7,781 nucleotides of DNA, taken from positions 1 to 7,781 of the forward strand of contig CAIZGT010000366.1 of NCBI GenBank assembly GCA_903932545.1. The letters are read 5' to 3'. The notes under the pieces were generated by a model. It was not told where the DNA came from. It did no database searches and saw only the letters and a list, made by a program, of their open reading frames with translations. The position numbers were made by a program, and so were the translations under genes. Below, one piece after another: positions 1-6,660 of this stretch (positions are counted from its first letter, which is position 1; every line of letters starts with the position of its first letter). The DNA is from an uncultured Rhodospirillales bacterium. GTDB lineage: Bacteria; Pseudomonadota; Alphaproteobacteria; Acetobacterales; Acetobacteraceae.

Positions 1-99
1 CGCAACGGCCTCACCACGCTTGGCGAAGGCCAGAGCGTGGTGGTTGAAGTGGTTCAGGGCACCAAAGGCCCGGAAGCGATTTCAGTGCGCATGGCATGA
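1..99 (+). CDS. Cold-shock domain protein, C-terminal end (partial)
   Basis: The first 33 codons are open and end at TGA 97-99. They encode the last 32 residues of a protein, with GLTTLGEGQ followed by VEVVQGTKGPEA. This is the usual last beta-strand region of CspA-type cold-shock domains, an OB fold that binds single-stranded RNA or DNA and acts as an RNA chaperone. The RNP1 and RNP2 motifs would lie upstream and are outside the window, so I cannot tell a single-domain CspA from the two-domain form common in alphaproteobacteria. A strong terminator follows 20-25 bp after the stop, so this is the last gene of its transcript. The family call is fairly firm; the paralogue cannot be decided from this fragment. 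Confidence 0.78.
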   Translation, partial: RNGLTTLGEGQSVVVEVVQGTKGPEAISVRMA

Positions 100-120
100 T
101 CCTCGGGTCAGGACAAACAA

Positions 121-149
121 AAAAGGCCGGGACATTCCCGGCCTTTTTT
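121..149 (+). terminator. Rho-independent terminator of the cold-shock gene
   Basis: GGCCGGGA (125-132) pairs perfectly with TCCCGGCC (136-143) across a three-base loop. Flanking A and T runs extend the stem, and T144-149 forms the U-tract. It begins 21 bp after the cold-shock stop codon. The A-run on the left arm makes the structure roughly symmetric, so it could also act on minus-strand transcription. Confidence 0.92.
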
Positions 150-203
150 ATGCCAACATCGCTGACTTCAAGACTTCCCTGAAACGTCACCGGCATTGCG
201 TTG

Positions 204-233
204 TTGTTGGTGTGACGGTTTCCGCATGATAAT
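204..233 (+). promoter_or_regulatory. Possible sigma-70 promoter of the DUF3597 gene
   Basis: GATAAT at 228-233 differs from the -10 consensus at one position. TTGTTG at 204-209, 18 bp upstream, is a weak -35 match (three of six bases). Transcription would start near 240, just before a small inverted repeat, and give a leader of about 54 bases. A promoter is expected here because the preceding gene ends in a strong terminator. The exact boxes are inferred by eye. Confidence 0.35.
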
Positions 234-240
234 GAAATCC

Positions 241-258
241 CTCGCGAATTGCCGCGAG
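241..258 (+). promoter_or_regulatory. Small hairpin in the DUF3597 leader
   Basis: CTCGCG (241-246) and CGCGAG (253-258) form a perfect 6-bp stem with a six-base loop. If transcription starts at the candidate promoter just upstream, this hairpin would sit at the very 5' end of the mRNA, a position where such stems can slow decay. It has no T-run and ends well before the ribosome binding site at 285-288, so it is neither a terminator nor an occlusion structure. The function is inferred only. Confidence 0.3.
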
Positions 259-293
259 TGGGCAGCGCCCCCGATGCGGGGCATGGAGCTTTC

Positions 294-704
294 ATGAGCA
301 TTTTCGGTTCGATCCTCGGCGCAGTGTTTGGCACCAAGCCCGCTGAAGCTGCACCGGCCAACACCACCGCGCCAGCCGAAGGCGCTTCCGCCGCCGATGT
401 TTTGGCGGCAGCCCCCGCCAGCGTTCCTGCCGATGTCGCTGCTGCTGTGGACATTCCGGCAACGCTCGATGCGCTGGTGGCCAAAAGCGGTGAACACCTG
501 GATTGGCGCCTGTCCATCGTTGATCTGATGAAGGCGTTGGGTCTCGACTCCAGCCTCGCCCATCGCAAGGAACTGGCCACCGAATTGCACTATGCAGGCG
601 ACATGGATGATTCCGCCTCGATGAACATCTGGCTGCATGCGCAGGTGATCGCTCAACTGGCCGCAAATGGTGGCAAGGTTCCGGCGGATCTGCTGGCAAA
701 GTAA
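294..704 (+). CDS. DUF3597 domain-containing protein
   Basis: This encodes 136 residues. The start ATG 294 has GGAG at 285-288 five bases upstream. An in-frame TTG at 249 is possible but would add a tail unlike the family. The N-terminus MSIFGSILGAVFG and the C-terminal block from about residue 50 (LDALVAK, WRLSIVDLMKALGLDSSL, MNIWLHAQVI, GKVPADLL) match the DUF3597 family as I know it. These are small proteins of unknown role, sometimes described as related to peptidoglycan-binding or LysM-associated proteins. Residues 15-50 are an Ala/Pro-rich linker that looks disordered. No membrane segment or clear cleavable signal is seen; the glycine-rich N-terminus is short and amphipathic. It forms a one-gene unit between two terminators. 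The family call is firm, the function unknown. Confidence 0.93.
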   Translation: MSIFGSILGAVFGTKPAEAAPANTTAPAEGASAADVLAAAPASVPADVAAAVDIPATLDALVAKSGEHLDWRLSIVDLMKALGLDSSLAHRKELATELHYAGDMDDSASMNIWLHAQVIAQLAANGGKVPADLLAK

Positions 705-735
705 GATTGCTGCAATCGCCATTGCGTTTGCACAC

Positions 736-769
736 AAGGCCGGGGAAAACCAATTCCCTGGCCTTTTTT
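736..769 (+). terminator. Rho-independent terminator of the DUF3597 gene
   Basis: AAGGCC then GGGGAA (736-747) pairs with TTCCC then TGGCCTT (754-765), with one G-T pair and a six-base loop. A run of T (764-769) follows. It starts 32 bp after the DUF3597 stop. The core is nearly the same as the terminator at 121-149. The next gene starts only 32 bp beyond it. Confidence 0.9.
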
Positions 770-801
770 GTGCCGGAAATCTGCTGAGAGAGAGCAATAA
801 T

Positions 802-1569
802 ATGACGCTTTGGGTGCGCTGCCAGATCAATGATCAGACGTCGTATGGCATTGTGGCTGACGACGTGATTGCACTCTACAGCGGCCAGCCCTGGGCAGCG
901 CCGCTTCCCACCGGGCAGAGCATTGCGGCCAGTGAGGCCCGGTTGCTGACGCCGGTGCAGCCGCTAAATTTCATCGGCCTGTGGAACAATTTCCACGCCG
1001 CAGCGGCCAAGCACGGATATGCGACCCCTGAAGCGCCGCTCACTTTCCTGAAATCCCCCAGTTCGATCACTGGTCCAGATGCCACCATCACGCCCCCGCC
1101 GAGCTACACCGGCCGCACGCTATACGAGGGCGAATTGGGAATTGTGATCGGCCAGACCATCCGGCATGCCGATGAAGCGACGGCTGAGGCTGGGATCTTC
1201 GGGTTCACCTGTGTCAATGACGCAACCGCGCTGGATCTGCTGAATGCCGATCAAAGCTTCCCGCAATGGGCGCGTGCCAAGGGTTGCGAGACTTACGGCC
1301 CGGTGGGACCAGCGATCGCCACCGGATTGGACTGGCGCGCACTCACCGTGCGCACCCTGCTGAATGGGCGCGAACGACAGAATTATCCGGTGTCAGATAT
1401 GATCTTCTCGCCACCACAAATCGTGAGCATGATCTCGCATGAGATCACCCTGCTGCCGGGCGATTTGATCGCTTGCGGCACTTCGCTCGGCGCAATGCCG
1501 ATGCGGTCGGGCAACACTGTGGACGTGGTGATCGACGGCATCGGCGTGCTGCGCAATGTGATGGGATAG
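802..1569 (+). CDS. Fumarylacetoacetate hydrolase (FAH) family protein
   Basis: This encodes 255 residues, a usual length for short FAH-family enzymes. ATG 802 is chosen because the conserved part begins soon after it and a purine-rich GAGAGAGAG (786-794) lies just upstream. The longer open frame back to 667 crosses a terminator. The family fold is seen from about residue 56. It includes NFIGLWNNFH (56-65), the metal-binding pair E109 and E111 in YEGELGIVIG, D140 in CVNDATALD, K160 in the ARAKG segment, and the C-terminal HEITLLPGDLIACGTSLG (213-230). Family members hydrolyse, decarboxylate or isomerise beta-keto or enol acids with Mg or Mn in the cytoplasm, often in aromatic catabolism. The substrate cannot be read from the sequence, and no degradation pathway genes lie nearby. 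It ends 8 bp from the opposing gene. No promoter of its own is evident. Confidence 0.9.
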   Translation: MTLWVRCQINDQTSYGIVADDVIALYSGQPWAAPLPTGQSIAASEARLLTPVQPLNFIGLWNNFHAAAAKHGYATPEAPLTFLKSPSSITGPDATITPPPSYTGRTLYEGELGIVIGQTIRHADEATAEAGIFGFTCVNDATALDLLNADQSFPQWARAKGCETYGPVGPAIATGLDWRALTVRTLLNGRERQNYPVSDMIFSPPQIVSMISHEITLLPGDLIACGTSLGAMPMRSGNTVDVVIDGIGVLRNVMG

Positions 1570-1577
1570 GACAGACC

Positions 1578-3006
1578 CTAGTGCGCTGTGTTGCGGAACC
1601 CGGCCACGCCACTCTCCGTCGCGGTTACGTTGTCAACGGAGAAGCCGGACGGATCGGTCAATCCGCAGGAATGCGAAATGGTTTCCACCGTGTGGATAAC
1701 CTGCTGCGCATACATCGCCACCCGGTTGCCTTTGTCGGTGGGGTCGAGCCCTTGGCGCAGACGCTCATCGACTGAGGCAACGCCGGTTGGGCATTTGCCG
1801 GAGCCACATTTCATCGCCTGGATACAGCCGAGCGAGAACATGAAACCGCGCGCTGAAACCACGAAATCCGCGCCCATGCACAGCGCCCACGCCACTTTGT
1901 CTGGCGTGATAAGCTTGCCGGACGCGAGAATGCGGATTCGTTCGGTCAGCCCGTGTCGATCGCGCGCCTCCACAACCATCGGCAGCGCCAGAGTGATTGG
2001 CAGCCCGACATAATCCGCCAGTGCCGCCGGTGCCGCCCCGGTGCCACCTTCACCGCCGTCAATCTGGATGTAATCCGGGCAATGCTGCGGATGCATCACA
2101 CAATCGTTCAGCCAATCGTTGAGAAATCCGGGCTGGCCTGCGACGATTTTAACGCCCACCGGCTTGCCGGTTACGCTGCGAACGCGGTGCACAAATGCGC
2201 CGAGTTCGGCAATGCTGCCAATGTCGCGGTGGCGGTTGGGGCTGATACTGTCTTCGCCCACCGGAATGCCCCGAATAGCGGCGATTTCCGGCGTGACTTT
2301 ATTGCCCGGCAGAATGCCGCCTTTGCCTGGTTTGGCGCCTTGGGCGAGTTTGACCTCAAACATTTTGACCTGCGGATGGGCGGCGATTTCCCGAAGCTTG
2401 TCGTCAGACAGCGTGCCATCCAGATTGCGGACGCCGTATTTCGCGGTGCCGATCTGCATCACGATGTCGCCGCCGCCTTCGAGGTGATAGCGCGACAATC
2501 CGCCTTCGCCGGTCGCCATCCAGATCCCGGCGGCTTTCGCCCCGCGTGACAATGCCAGGACGGCGGCGGGGGACAATGCGCCGAAGCTCATCCCAGAGAT
2601 ATTAAAGACGTTCCGGCCCAAATAACGCTCAGATGCCCCCGGCACCCTCGGTGGTGCCAATCCACTTGCCGGGATAGTGGCGCGTTTCTTCGTCCAGAAT
2701 GGGGAAGGGGGCATTTCGGAACGCGAAATTGGGGGCGGCTTCGCTGCCAAAGCTGATCAAATTCGACACCCCCTTGGCTGAGCGATAGACGAAACTGCGC
2801 TCAAGGCGGTTGAATGGGCGTTCGGCCCAATCTGGAAGATATTGATATTGCCGCATATATTCGCCCCAAGTTTCAGCGAAATAACGGAAATGACCGATCA
2901 CTGGGTAGTTGCGCAAAATCGCGTGGCGGGTTTGGCGCCTATCGTGGATGTAGAGTGCGACAATGGCAGCCGACAAAACTGCCATCACGAACAAAATCGT
3001 TGTCAT
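1578..3006 (-). pseudogene. FMN-binding glutamate synthase family protein, frameshifted
   Basis: Two minus-strand frames together make one protein. The N-terminal part (3006 down to about 2640) has a membrane helix at residues 2-20, then QTRHAILRNYPVIGHFRYF and NAPFPILDEETRHYPGKW, and hits TGA at 2627-2629. The rest (about 2640 down to TAG 1578-1580) continues one frame over with ERYLGRNVFNISGMSFGALS. Removing one G from the five-G run (C at 2636-2640) joins them into 475 residues, a normal length. The rest is well conserved: TGEGGLSRYHLEGG, IDGGEGGTGAAP for FMN (about 317-326), and a C-x5-C-x4-C [3Fe-4S] motif (C394, C400, C405). Family members resemble the FMN/Fe-S domain of the GltB large subunit but lack the amidotransferase domain, so their reaction is often unproven. 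ATG 3006 is preferred over 3021 because AGGGGA lies at 3013-3018. Genuine inactivation and a sequencing indel cannot be told apart here. Confidence 0.88.
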
Positions 3007-3012
3007 CGCGTA

Positions 3013-3018
3013 TCCCCT
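3013..3018 (-). promoter_or_regulatory. Ribosome binding site deciding the start at 3006
   Basis: The minus strand reads AGGGGA here, six bases upstream of ATG 3006. The alternative ATG at 3021 lies on the far side of this site and has only a weak purine stretch upstream. Starting at 3006 also gives an N-terminus that enters the membrane segment at once. Confidence 0.6.
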
Positions 3019-3182
3019 CATGCCCAGCGCAGCTTAGGCGATATGTCATTGCGGAGTGATGAAGACTTTCTTGCAATTCGTTACCGCGCAAGCTTCGGCT
3101 TTCGTTTGCCGGGGTTTCGTGGCAGATGTCGATGGGACGCCGTCAGCCCCATTTCGCCCATCTTCACTGGTTGAAAGTCGAT

Positions 3183-4097
3183 ATGTCCGAGCCCAAAAAA
3201 AATGAGCCGACTGACGGCCTTCCGCTGGATTGGTCGCTGAGCAGCGTGGCTGCGGTGAACGCACCCAGCCCGGTCGCTGCCCCGGCCACGCCCGCCCCGC
3301 TGGCATCAGAGACGGTTCAGCGGAACCCGCCTCAAGCTGCCGTGTCCGCCCCTGTTGAAACTGCCCCAGTGTCTCAAACGATGGATATGAACGTGCTGGG
3401 GGCAATCGGCGCGTGGCAGCGGCCACCAGCGCGTGAAATGACAGGCATGTCAGCTGGCAATCGGGTGCTGGCCCAATTGGCCAATCGCATACCGGCATCT
3501 GTGCTGGAAGTGCCGCCAATGCCAACGAAGCCGATAGAGGCTCCAACACAAATTGAGGCGATGCCGAGTTCGACTGCGGCGAACATGCCGACGCAAGCAA
3601 CCTCGCAAGTTGCTCCGGCCGCGCGTCAACGCGCCGACGTTGCGCCGCCCAGCGCTGTAAAGCCTCACAACGGGTTGTTGAGCCGGGCCGTGTTTTGGCA
3701 GGTGACAGCCGGGTTCGCCGTGTTGGTTGCTGCGGTGATGGGCATTCTTGCCCTGCAAAAGCCCGTCACTTTTGAGACTGCGGTGGCACCTATCGGCGTG
3801 GTCAACGCGCCCGCGCCGATCTATTTGGCCGAGCTCGGTGATGGCAAACTGCGCGTTACACCGCTCGCGATTGTGGCGGTACCTGCGACCAAAGATTTGC
3901 AATTGTGGATGTTCATGCTGGATCAGCAAACGCCGATCTCGCTGGGCGTTCTGCCAGCCACTGGTGGGATATTCAGCTTGCCGCAAATCCCGGTTGAGGG
4001 TGCACGCTTCGTCATATCGCTGGAGCCGCATGGCGGAACCCCGCCGGGCAAAATCACCGGCGAAGTGCTCTATGGCGGCACGTTGGCAAGGCGCTAA
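3183..4097 (+). CDS. Membrane protein with C-terminal anti-sigma-K factor (RskA) domain
   Basis: This encodes 304 residues from ATG 3183. An in-frame ATG at 3126 would add 19 residues, and neither site has a strong ribosome binding site. Residues 1-165 are Pro/Ala-rich, low complexity and probably disordered. Residues 170-191 (FWQVTAGFAV onward) form one membrane helix. Residues 207-301 match the RskA C-terminal domain: LQLWMFMLDQQTPISLGVLP (239-258), then FVISLEPHGGTPPGKITGEV (276-295). In known RskA proteins an N-terminal cytoplasmic zinc anti-sigma domain holds an ECF sigma factor and this C-terminal domain senses from the periplasm. Here I see no His-x3-Cys-x2-Cys motif and no sigma-factor gene beside it, so a role as an anti-sigma factor is doubtful. 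The domain may act in envelope sensing or as a structural module. A 32-bp gap to the dehydrogenase gene suggests co-transcription. Confidence 0.8.
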   Translation: MSEPKKNEPTDGLPLDWSLSSVAAVNAPSPVAAPATPAPLASETVQRNPPQAAVSAPVETAPVSQTMDMNVLGAIGAWQRPPAREMTGMSAGNRVLAQLANRIPASVLEVPPMPTKPIEAPTQIEAMPSSTAANMPTQATSQVAPAARQRADVAPPSAVKPHNGLLSRAVFWQVTAGFAVLVAAVMGILALQKPVTFETAVAPIGVVNAPAPIYLAELGDGKLRVTPLAIVAVPATKDLQLWMFMLDQQTPISLGVLPATGGIFSLPQIPVEGARFVISLEPHGGTPPGKITGEVLYGGTLARR

Positions 4098-4100
4098 ACT

Positions 4101-4122
4101 CCTCGGACAAGATTGATCGAGG
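4101..4122 (+). promoter_or_regulatory. Possible hairpin masking the dehydrogenase ribosome binding site
   Basis: CCTCG (4101-4105), just after the stop codon of the upstream gene, is complementary to CGAGG (4118-4122). The second arm overlaps GAGGG (4119-4123), the Shine-Dalgarno sequence six bases before ATG 4130. Ribosomes finishing the upstream gene would open the stem, which would couple translation of the two genes. A five-pair stem is short, so this is tentative. Confidence 0.3.
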
Positions 4123-4129
4123 GAACGCA

Positions 4130-5512
4130 ATGTCTGCTGCCATTGACGCCGTGCTTGCACAAGCGCGTGAATTTCTGGGCGAGCGACTGACCACCAATCA
4201 GGCGCTGCGTGAGCAGCACAGCCATGGCGAAGACCCGATCCCGCCCGTGCTTCCCGATGCGGTGGCGTTTGTGCTCACCACTGACGAAGTCTCGCGCCTG
4301 ATGAAGTTGTGCCATCAGCACAAAGTGCCCGTTGTGCCATTTGGCGCGGGCACCTCACTGGAGGGCCATGTAACTCCGGTGCGCGGGGGCATTTCCATTG
4401 ATCTCAGTCGGATGATCCAAGTGTTGCAAGTGAACACCGAAGATATGGATTGCCGGATTGAGGCGGGCGTTACGCGCCAGCAATTGAACGCTCATTTGCG
4501 CGATGCTGGATTGTTCTTCCCGGTTGATCCCGGCAGCGTGTGCACCATCGGCGGCATGGTCGCCACCCGCGCCTCTGGCACCAACGCTGTGCGCTACGGC
4601 ACCATCCGTGAGAATGTGTTGGGCCTCACAGTGGTGCTGGCCGATGGGCGGGTTATCCGGACCGGCGGGCGGGTGCGCAAATCCTCCACCGGCTATGATC
4701 TCACACGCTTGTTCATCGGCAGCGAGGGCACACTTGGGATCGTGACGGAAATTCAACTCCGCCTGCATGGAATCCCAGAGGCATTGTCGGCGGCGATTTG
4801 CCAGTTTGAGACGCTGCAAGGCGCGGTGGAGAGCGTGATCAACGTGTTGCATGCAGGTATTCCGGTGGCGCGGATGGAGTTGTTGGATGAGGTGCAGATC
4901 GCGGCCTGCATCGCGCATTCCAAGCTTGAAGGGCTGGAAGCGGCACCCACGCTGTTTTTTGAGTTCCACGGCACCGATGCGGGCGTGGCTGAGCAGGCCC
5001 AACTTGCTGAGGACATCACGCTTGCGCATGGCGCGCACGGCTTTCAGTGGGCAACGAGCGCGGAAGATCGCGGCAAGCTGTGGCAAGCACGCCATGATGC
5101 CTATTGGGCTGCACTCGCGCTCAAACCAGGCTATCGCAGCCTGACGACAGACGCGATCGTGCCGATTTCTCGCTTGGCCGAGGCGGTGCTTGGTGTGAAG
5201 CAGGATATCGAGACCTCAGGCTTCACCGCACCGATTGTTGGCCATGTGGGCGATGGGAATTTCCACGTGCTGATCCTCTATCCCCCGAACGATCCGGCGG
5301 CGATGGCGAATGCCCTGGGTCTTGATAAAAAAATCGTGGGTCGTGCGTTGGCACTGGGTGGTTCGTGCAGCGGTGAACACGGCATCGGCATCGGCAAGCG
5401 CGAGTTCCTGGAACAGGAAGTCGGCCCTGATGTGCTGGACGTGATGCGCAGTGTGAAGACGGCGCTCGATCCGTATGGTCTGCTCAACCCGGGGAAATTG
5501 TTTTTGAATTGA
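4130..5512 (+). CDS. FAD-binding D-lactate dehydrogenase / glycolate oxidase (LDHD/GlcD) family
   Basis: This encodes 460 residues, the usual length for LDHD-type enzymes. ATG 4130 follows GAGGG by six bases. The N-terminal FAD_binding_4 domain (about 38-215) shows PFGAGTSLEGH (70-80), a PVDPG motif (131-135), ASGTNAVRYGTIRENVLGL (148-166) and GSEGTLGIVTE (197-207). The C-terminal FAD-oxidase domain has the metal-binding histidines in GHVGDGNFH (H372, H379) and E416 in GSCSGEHGIGIGK. The pattern resembles vertebrate mitochondrial LDHD more than the E. coli glycolate oxidase subunit, and no GlcE or GlcF genes are adjacent. The likely reaction is oxidation of D-lactate or a related D-2-hydroxyacid to the 2-oxoacid, with electrons passed to a cytochrome, quinone or electron-transfer flavoprotein. 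No frameshift or missing motif is seen. The substrate cannot be fixed from the sequence. Confidence 0.92.
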   Translation: MSAAIDAVLAQAREFLGERLTTNQALREQHSHGEDPIPPVLPDAVAFVLTTDEVSRLMKLCHQHKVPVVPFGAGTSLEGHVTPVRGGISIDLSRMIQVLQVNTEDMDCRIEAGVTRQQLNAHLRDAGLFFPVDPGSVCTIGGMVATRASGTNAVRYGTIRENVLGLTVVLADGRVIRTGGRVRKSSTGYDLTRLFIGSEGTLGIVTEIQLRLHGIPEALSAAICQFETLQGAVESVINVLHAGIPVARMELLDEVQIAACIAHSKLEGLEAAPTLFFEFHGTDAGVAEQAQLAEDITLAHGAHGFQWATSAEDRGKLWQARHDAYWAALALKPGYRSLTTDAIVPISRLAEAVLGVKQDIETSGFTAPIVGHVGDGNFHVLILYPPNDPAAMANALGLDKKIVGRALALGGSCSGEHGIGIGKREFLEQEVGPDVLDVMRSVKTALDPYGLLNPGKLFLN

Positions 5513-5515
5513 TGG

Positions 5516-6430
5516 TTAAACCACCCGCCGCACCGTGTAATACGCGGCCATCATGCCAAATCTCAGCCAGACACCGAGTGTGACCAGCCACCAGGTGATT
5601 TGCGAGTACCGCTGGCGGTAGAACTTCCCGTAGAATCGCAGCATGCCGCGATGTTTGTGCCATTCCACGAACACCGGGCGAGAGCGGCTGCACGCGCCCC
5701 ATTCATGCACCACTGGCGCATCAGGCACGAACACCATTTGCCAGCCCTTGAGGGTGAAGCGCATGCACCAGTCGAGGTCTTCGCAGTGCAGGAAGTAATC
5801 CGAATCCCAGCGACCCACATCATCAATCGCTGCGCGCTTGACCAACATGCAAGCCCCCGACATCGCCGCGACAGGCGTGGGGGCTCGGGGCAAGGGAGCG
5901 TCAGTGAGACGGAAATCACCGAACACTGAGGGGAACAGCTTGGCCAACTTGGTCAGGCCAAACGCGCGCGCGAAGGCATTGCTCGGTGTTGGCATCTCGC
6001 GCCGCCCGCCTGGCTGCTCACTGCCGTCTGGGTTGGAGAGAAACCCGCCGACCATGCCAATTTTGGCATCGCTATGAAGTACCTCCATCATCCGCGCCAG
6101 CGAGGGCGCGGTGATGGTGCTGTCGGGATTGAGGAAGAACACAGTGCCCGCCAATGTGGCGTCAATGCCGATATTGCACGCGGCGGCGAACCCCAAATTT
6201 TGCTGGTTACGGACCACTGCAAGCCGTTCATCACCTGCAAACGCCGCCTCGACGTTGCTGAGGCTGCCATCATGCGAGGCGTTGTCAACCACGATCACCC
6301 GAGCGGCACCTGCCACCAGCGCCGAACCCACACAGGCGGTGAGCAAGTCACCAGCGTTGTAGTTCACGATGACAACATCGCAGTCGTGAAGCCGTGCTAC
6401 TTGATCAACCAATATCAGATGCCCTGACAT
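5516..6430 (-). CDS. Glycosyltransferase family 2 protein (rhamnosyltransferase-like)
   Basis: This encodes 304 residues from ATG 6430. The open frame continues upstream to 6568, but that part is hydrophilic and unlike the family. No good ribosome binding site precedes 6430, and TTG 6412 with AGGG just upstream is an alternative. The GT-A fold begins with DVVIVNYNAGD (18-28) and VIVVDNASHDGS (45-56). NPDS (101-104) sits where the metal-binding motif is, SGACMLV is at 191-197, and HCEDLDWCMR (215-224) carries the probable catalytic acidic residues. The VHEWG and WHKHRGMLRFYGKFY region (241-271) is typical of rhamnosyltransferase-like members. Residues about 279-300 could form a C-terminal membrane helix. 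It probably adds a sugar to LPS, capsule or another surface glycan at the inner face of the cytoplasmic membrane. The donor is unknown, but the divergent heptose genes make a heptose possible. It ends 3 bp from the opposing dehydrogenase stop. Confidence 0.9.
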   Translation of the reverse strand: MSGHLILVDQVARLHDCDVVIVNYNAGDLLTACVGSALVAGAARVIVVDNASHDGSLSNVEAAFAGDERLAVVRNQQNLGFAAACNIGIDATLAGTVFFLNPDSTITAPSLARMMEVLHSDAKIGMVGGFLSNPDGSEQPGGRREMPTPSNAFARAFGLTKLAKLFPSVFGDFRLTDAPLPRAPTPVAAMSGACMLVKRAAIDDVGRWDSDYFLHCEDLDWCMRFTLKGWQMVFVPDAPVVHEWGACSRSRPVFVEWHKHRGMLRFYGKFYRQRYSQITWWLVTLGVWLRFGMMAAYYTVRRVV

Positions 6431-6550
6431 CAAAAAGCCATGCCACGCGCTCAGGCGAGAAACATGAGGTTGCGTTGGATGTTGGCCGTGTCTGCCTGCG
6501 CGGTTCTGGGATGTCAAATCCCCAGATCCCGCCATGTGATTGCGGTTAGA

Positions 6551-6578
6551 CCCGTCCAAATGGGTCACCCTGGACGGG
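6551..6578. repeat. 8-bp inverted repeat in the glycosyltransferase/gmhA divergent gap
   Basis: CCCGTCCA (6551-6558) and TGGACGGG (6571-6578) are perfect inverted copies separated by 12 bases. The spacer itself holds GGGTCACCC (6562-6570), a smaller inverted repeat. It lies about 120 bp before the glycosyltransferase start and 82 bp before gmhA. No T-run follows on either strand, so it is not a standard terminator. It could be an operator for both genes or a leader-RNA stem. Confidence 0.55.
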
Positions 6579-6605
6579 CGCGCGATGACCTGCCATGTCA
6601 GCCCG

Positions 6606-6634
6606 GTGAATGCTGTGGCTTGAATTGCTATGAT
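6606..6634 (+). promoter_or_regulatory. Possible extended -10 promoter of gmhA
   Basis: TATGAT at 6629-6634 is one base from the -10 consensus and is preceded by TGC (6626-6628), an extended -10 element. GTGAAT at 6606-6611, 17 bp upstream, is a weak -35 match (three of six), which extended -10 promoters tolerate. Transcription would begin near 6641, giving a leader of about 20 bases that contains the GGAG site at 6650-6653. Confidence 0.42.
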
Positions 6635-6660
6635 CAGGACACAATCGATGGAGCGTATTT

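Noticed and set aside
1953..2549. 198-residue plus-strand open frame inside the glutamate-synthase-like gene.
   Set aside because: It lies opposite the strongly conserved FMN-binding domain and reads as an Ala/His/Arg-rich shadow without any family motif.
3070..3103. Small stems upstream of the RskA-domain gene (CTTGC/GCAAG, and AAGC with a TTCG loop and GCTT).
   Set aside because: The stems are four or five pairs, not followed by a T-run, and no promoter could be placed around them. They are close to what chance gives.
3046..3600. 184-residue minus-strand open frame opposite the RskA-domain gene.
   Set aside because: It is the complement of the low-complexity Pro/Ala-rich coding region, shows no recognisable motif, and overlaps the divergent promoter region.
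5513..5523. Perfect small palindrome TGGTTAAACCA between the convergent stops.
   Set aside because: Five pairs with a one-base centre cannot form a usable hairpin, and no T-run is placed for termination.
6431..6568. N-terminal extension of the glycosyltransferase to ATG 6568.
   Set aside because: The added 46 residues are hydrophilic and His/Arg-rich with no family similarity, and they would cover the inverted repeat region. The GT2 fold starts just after 6430.
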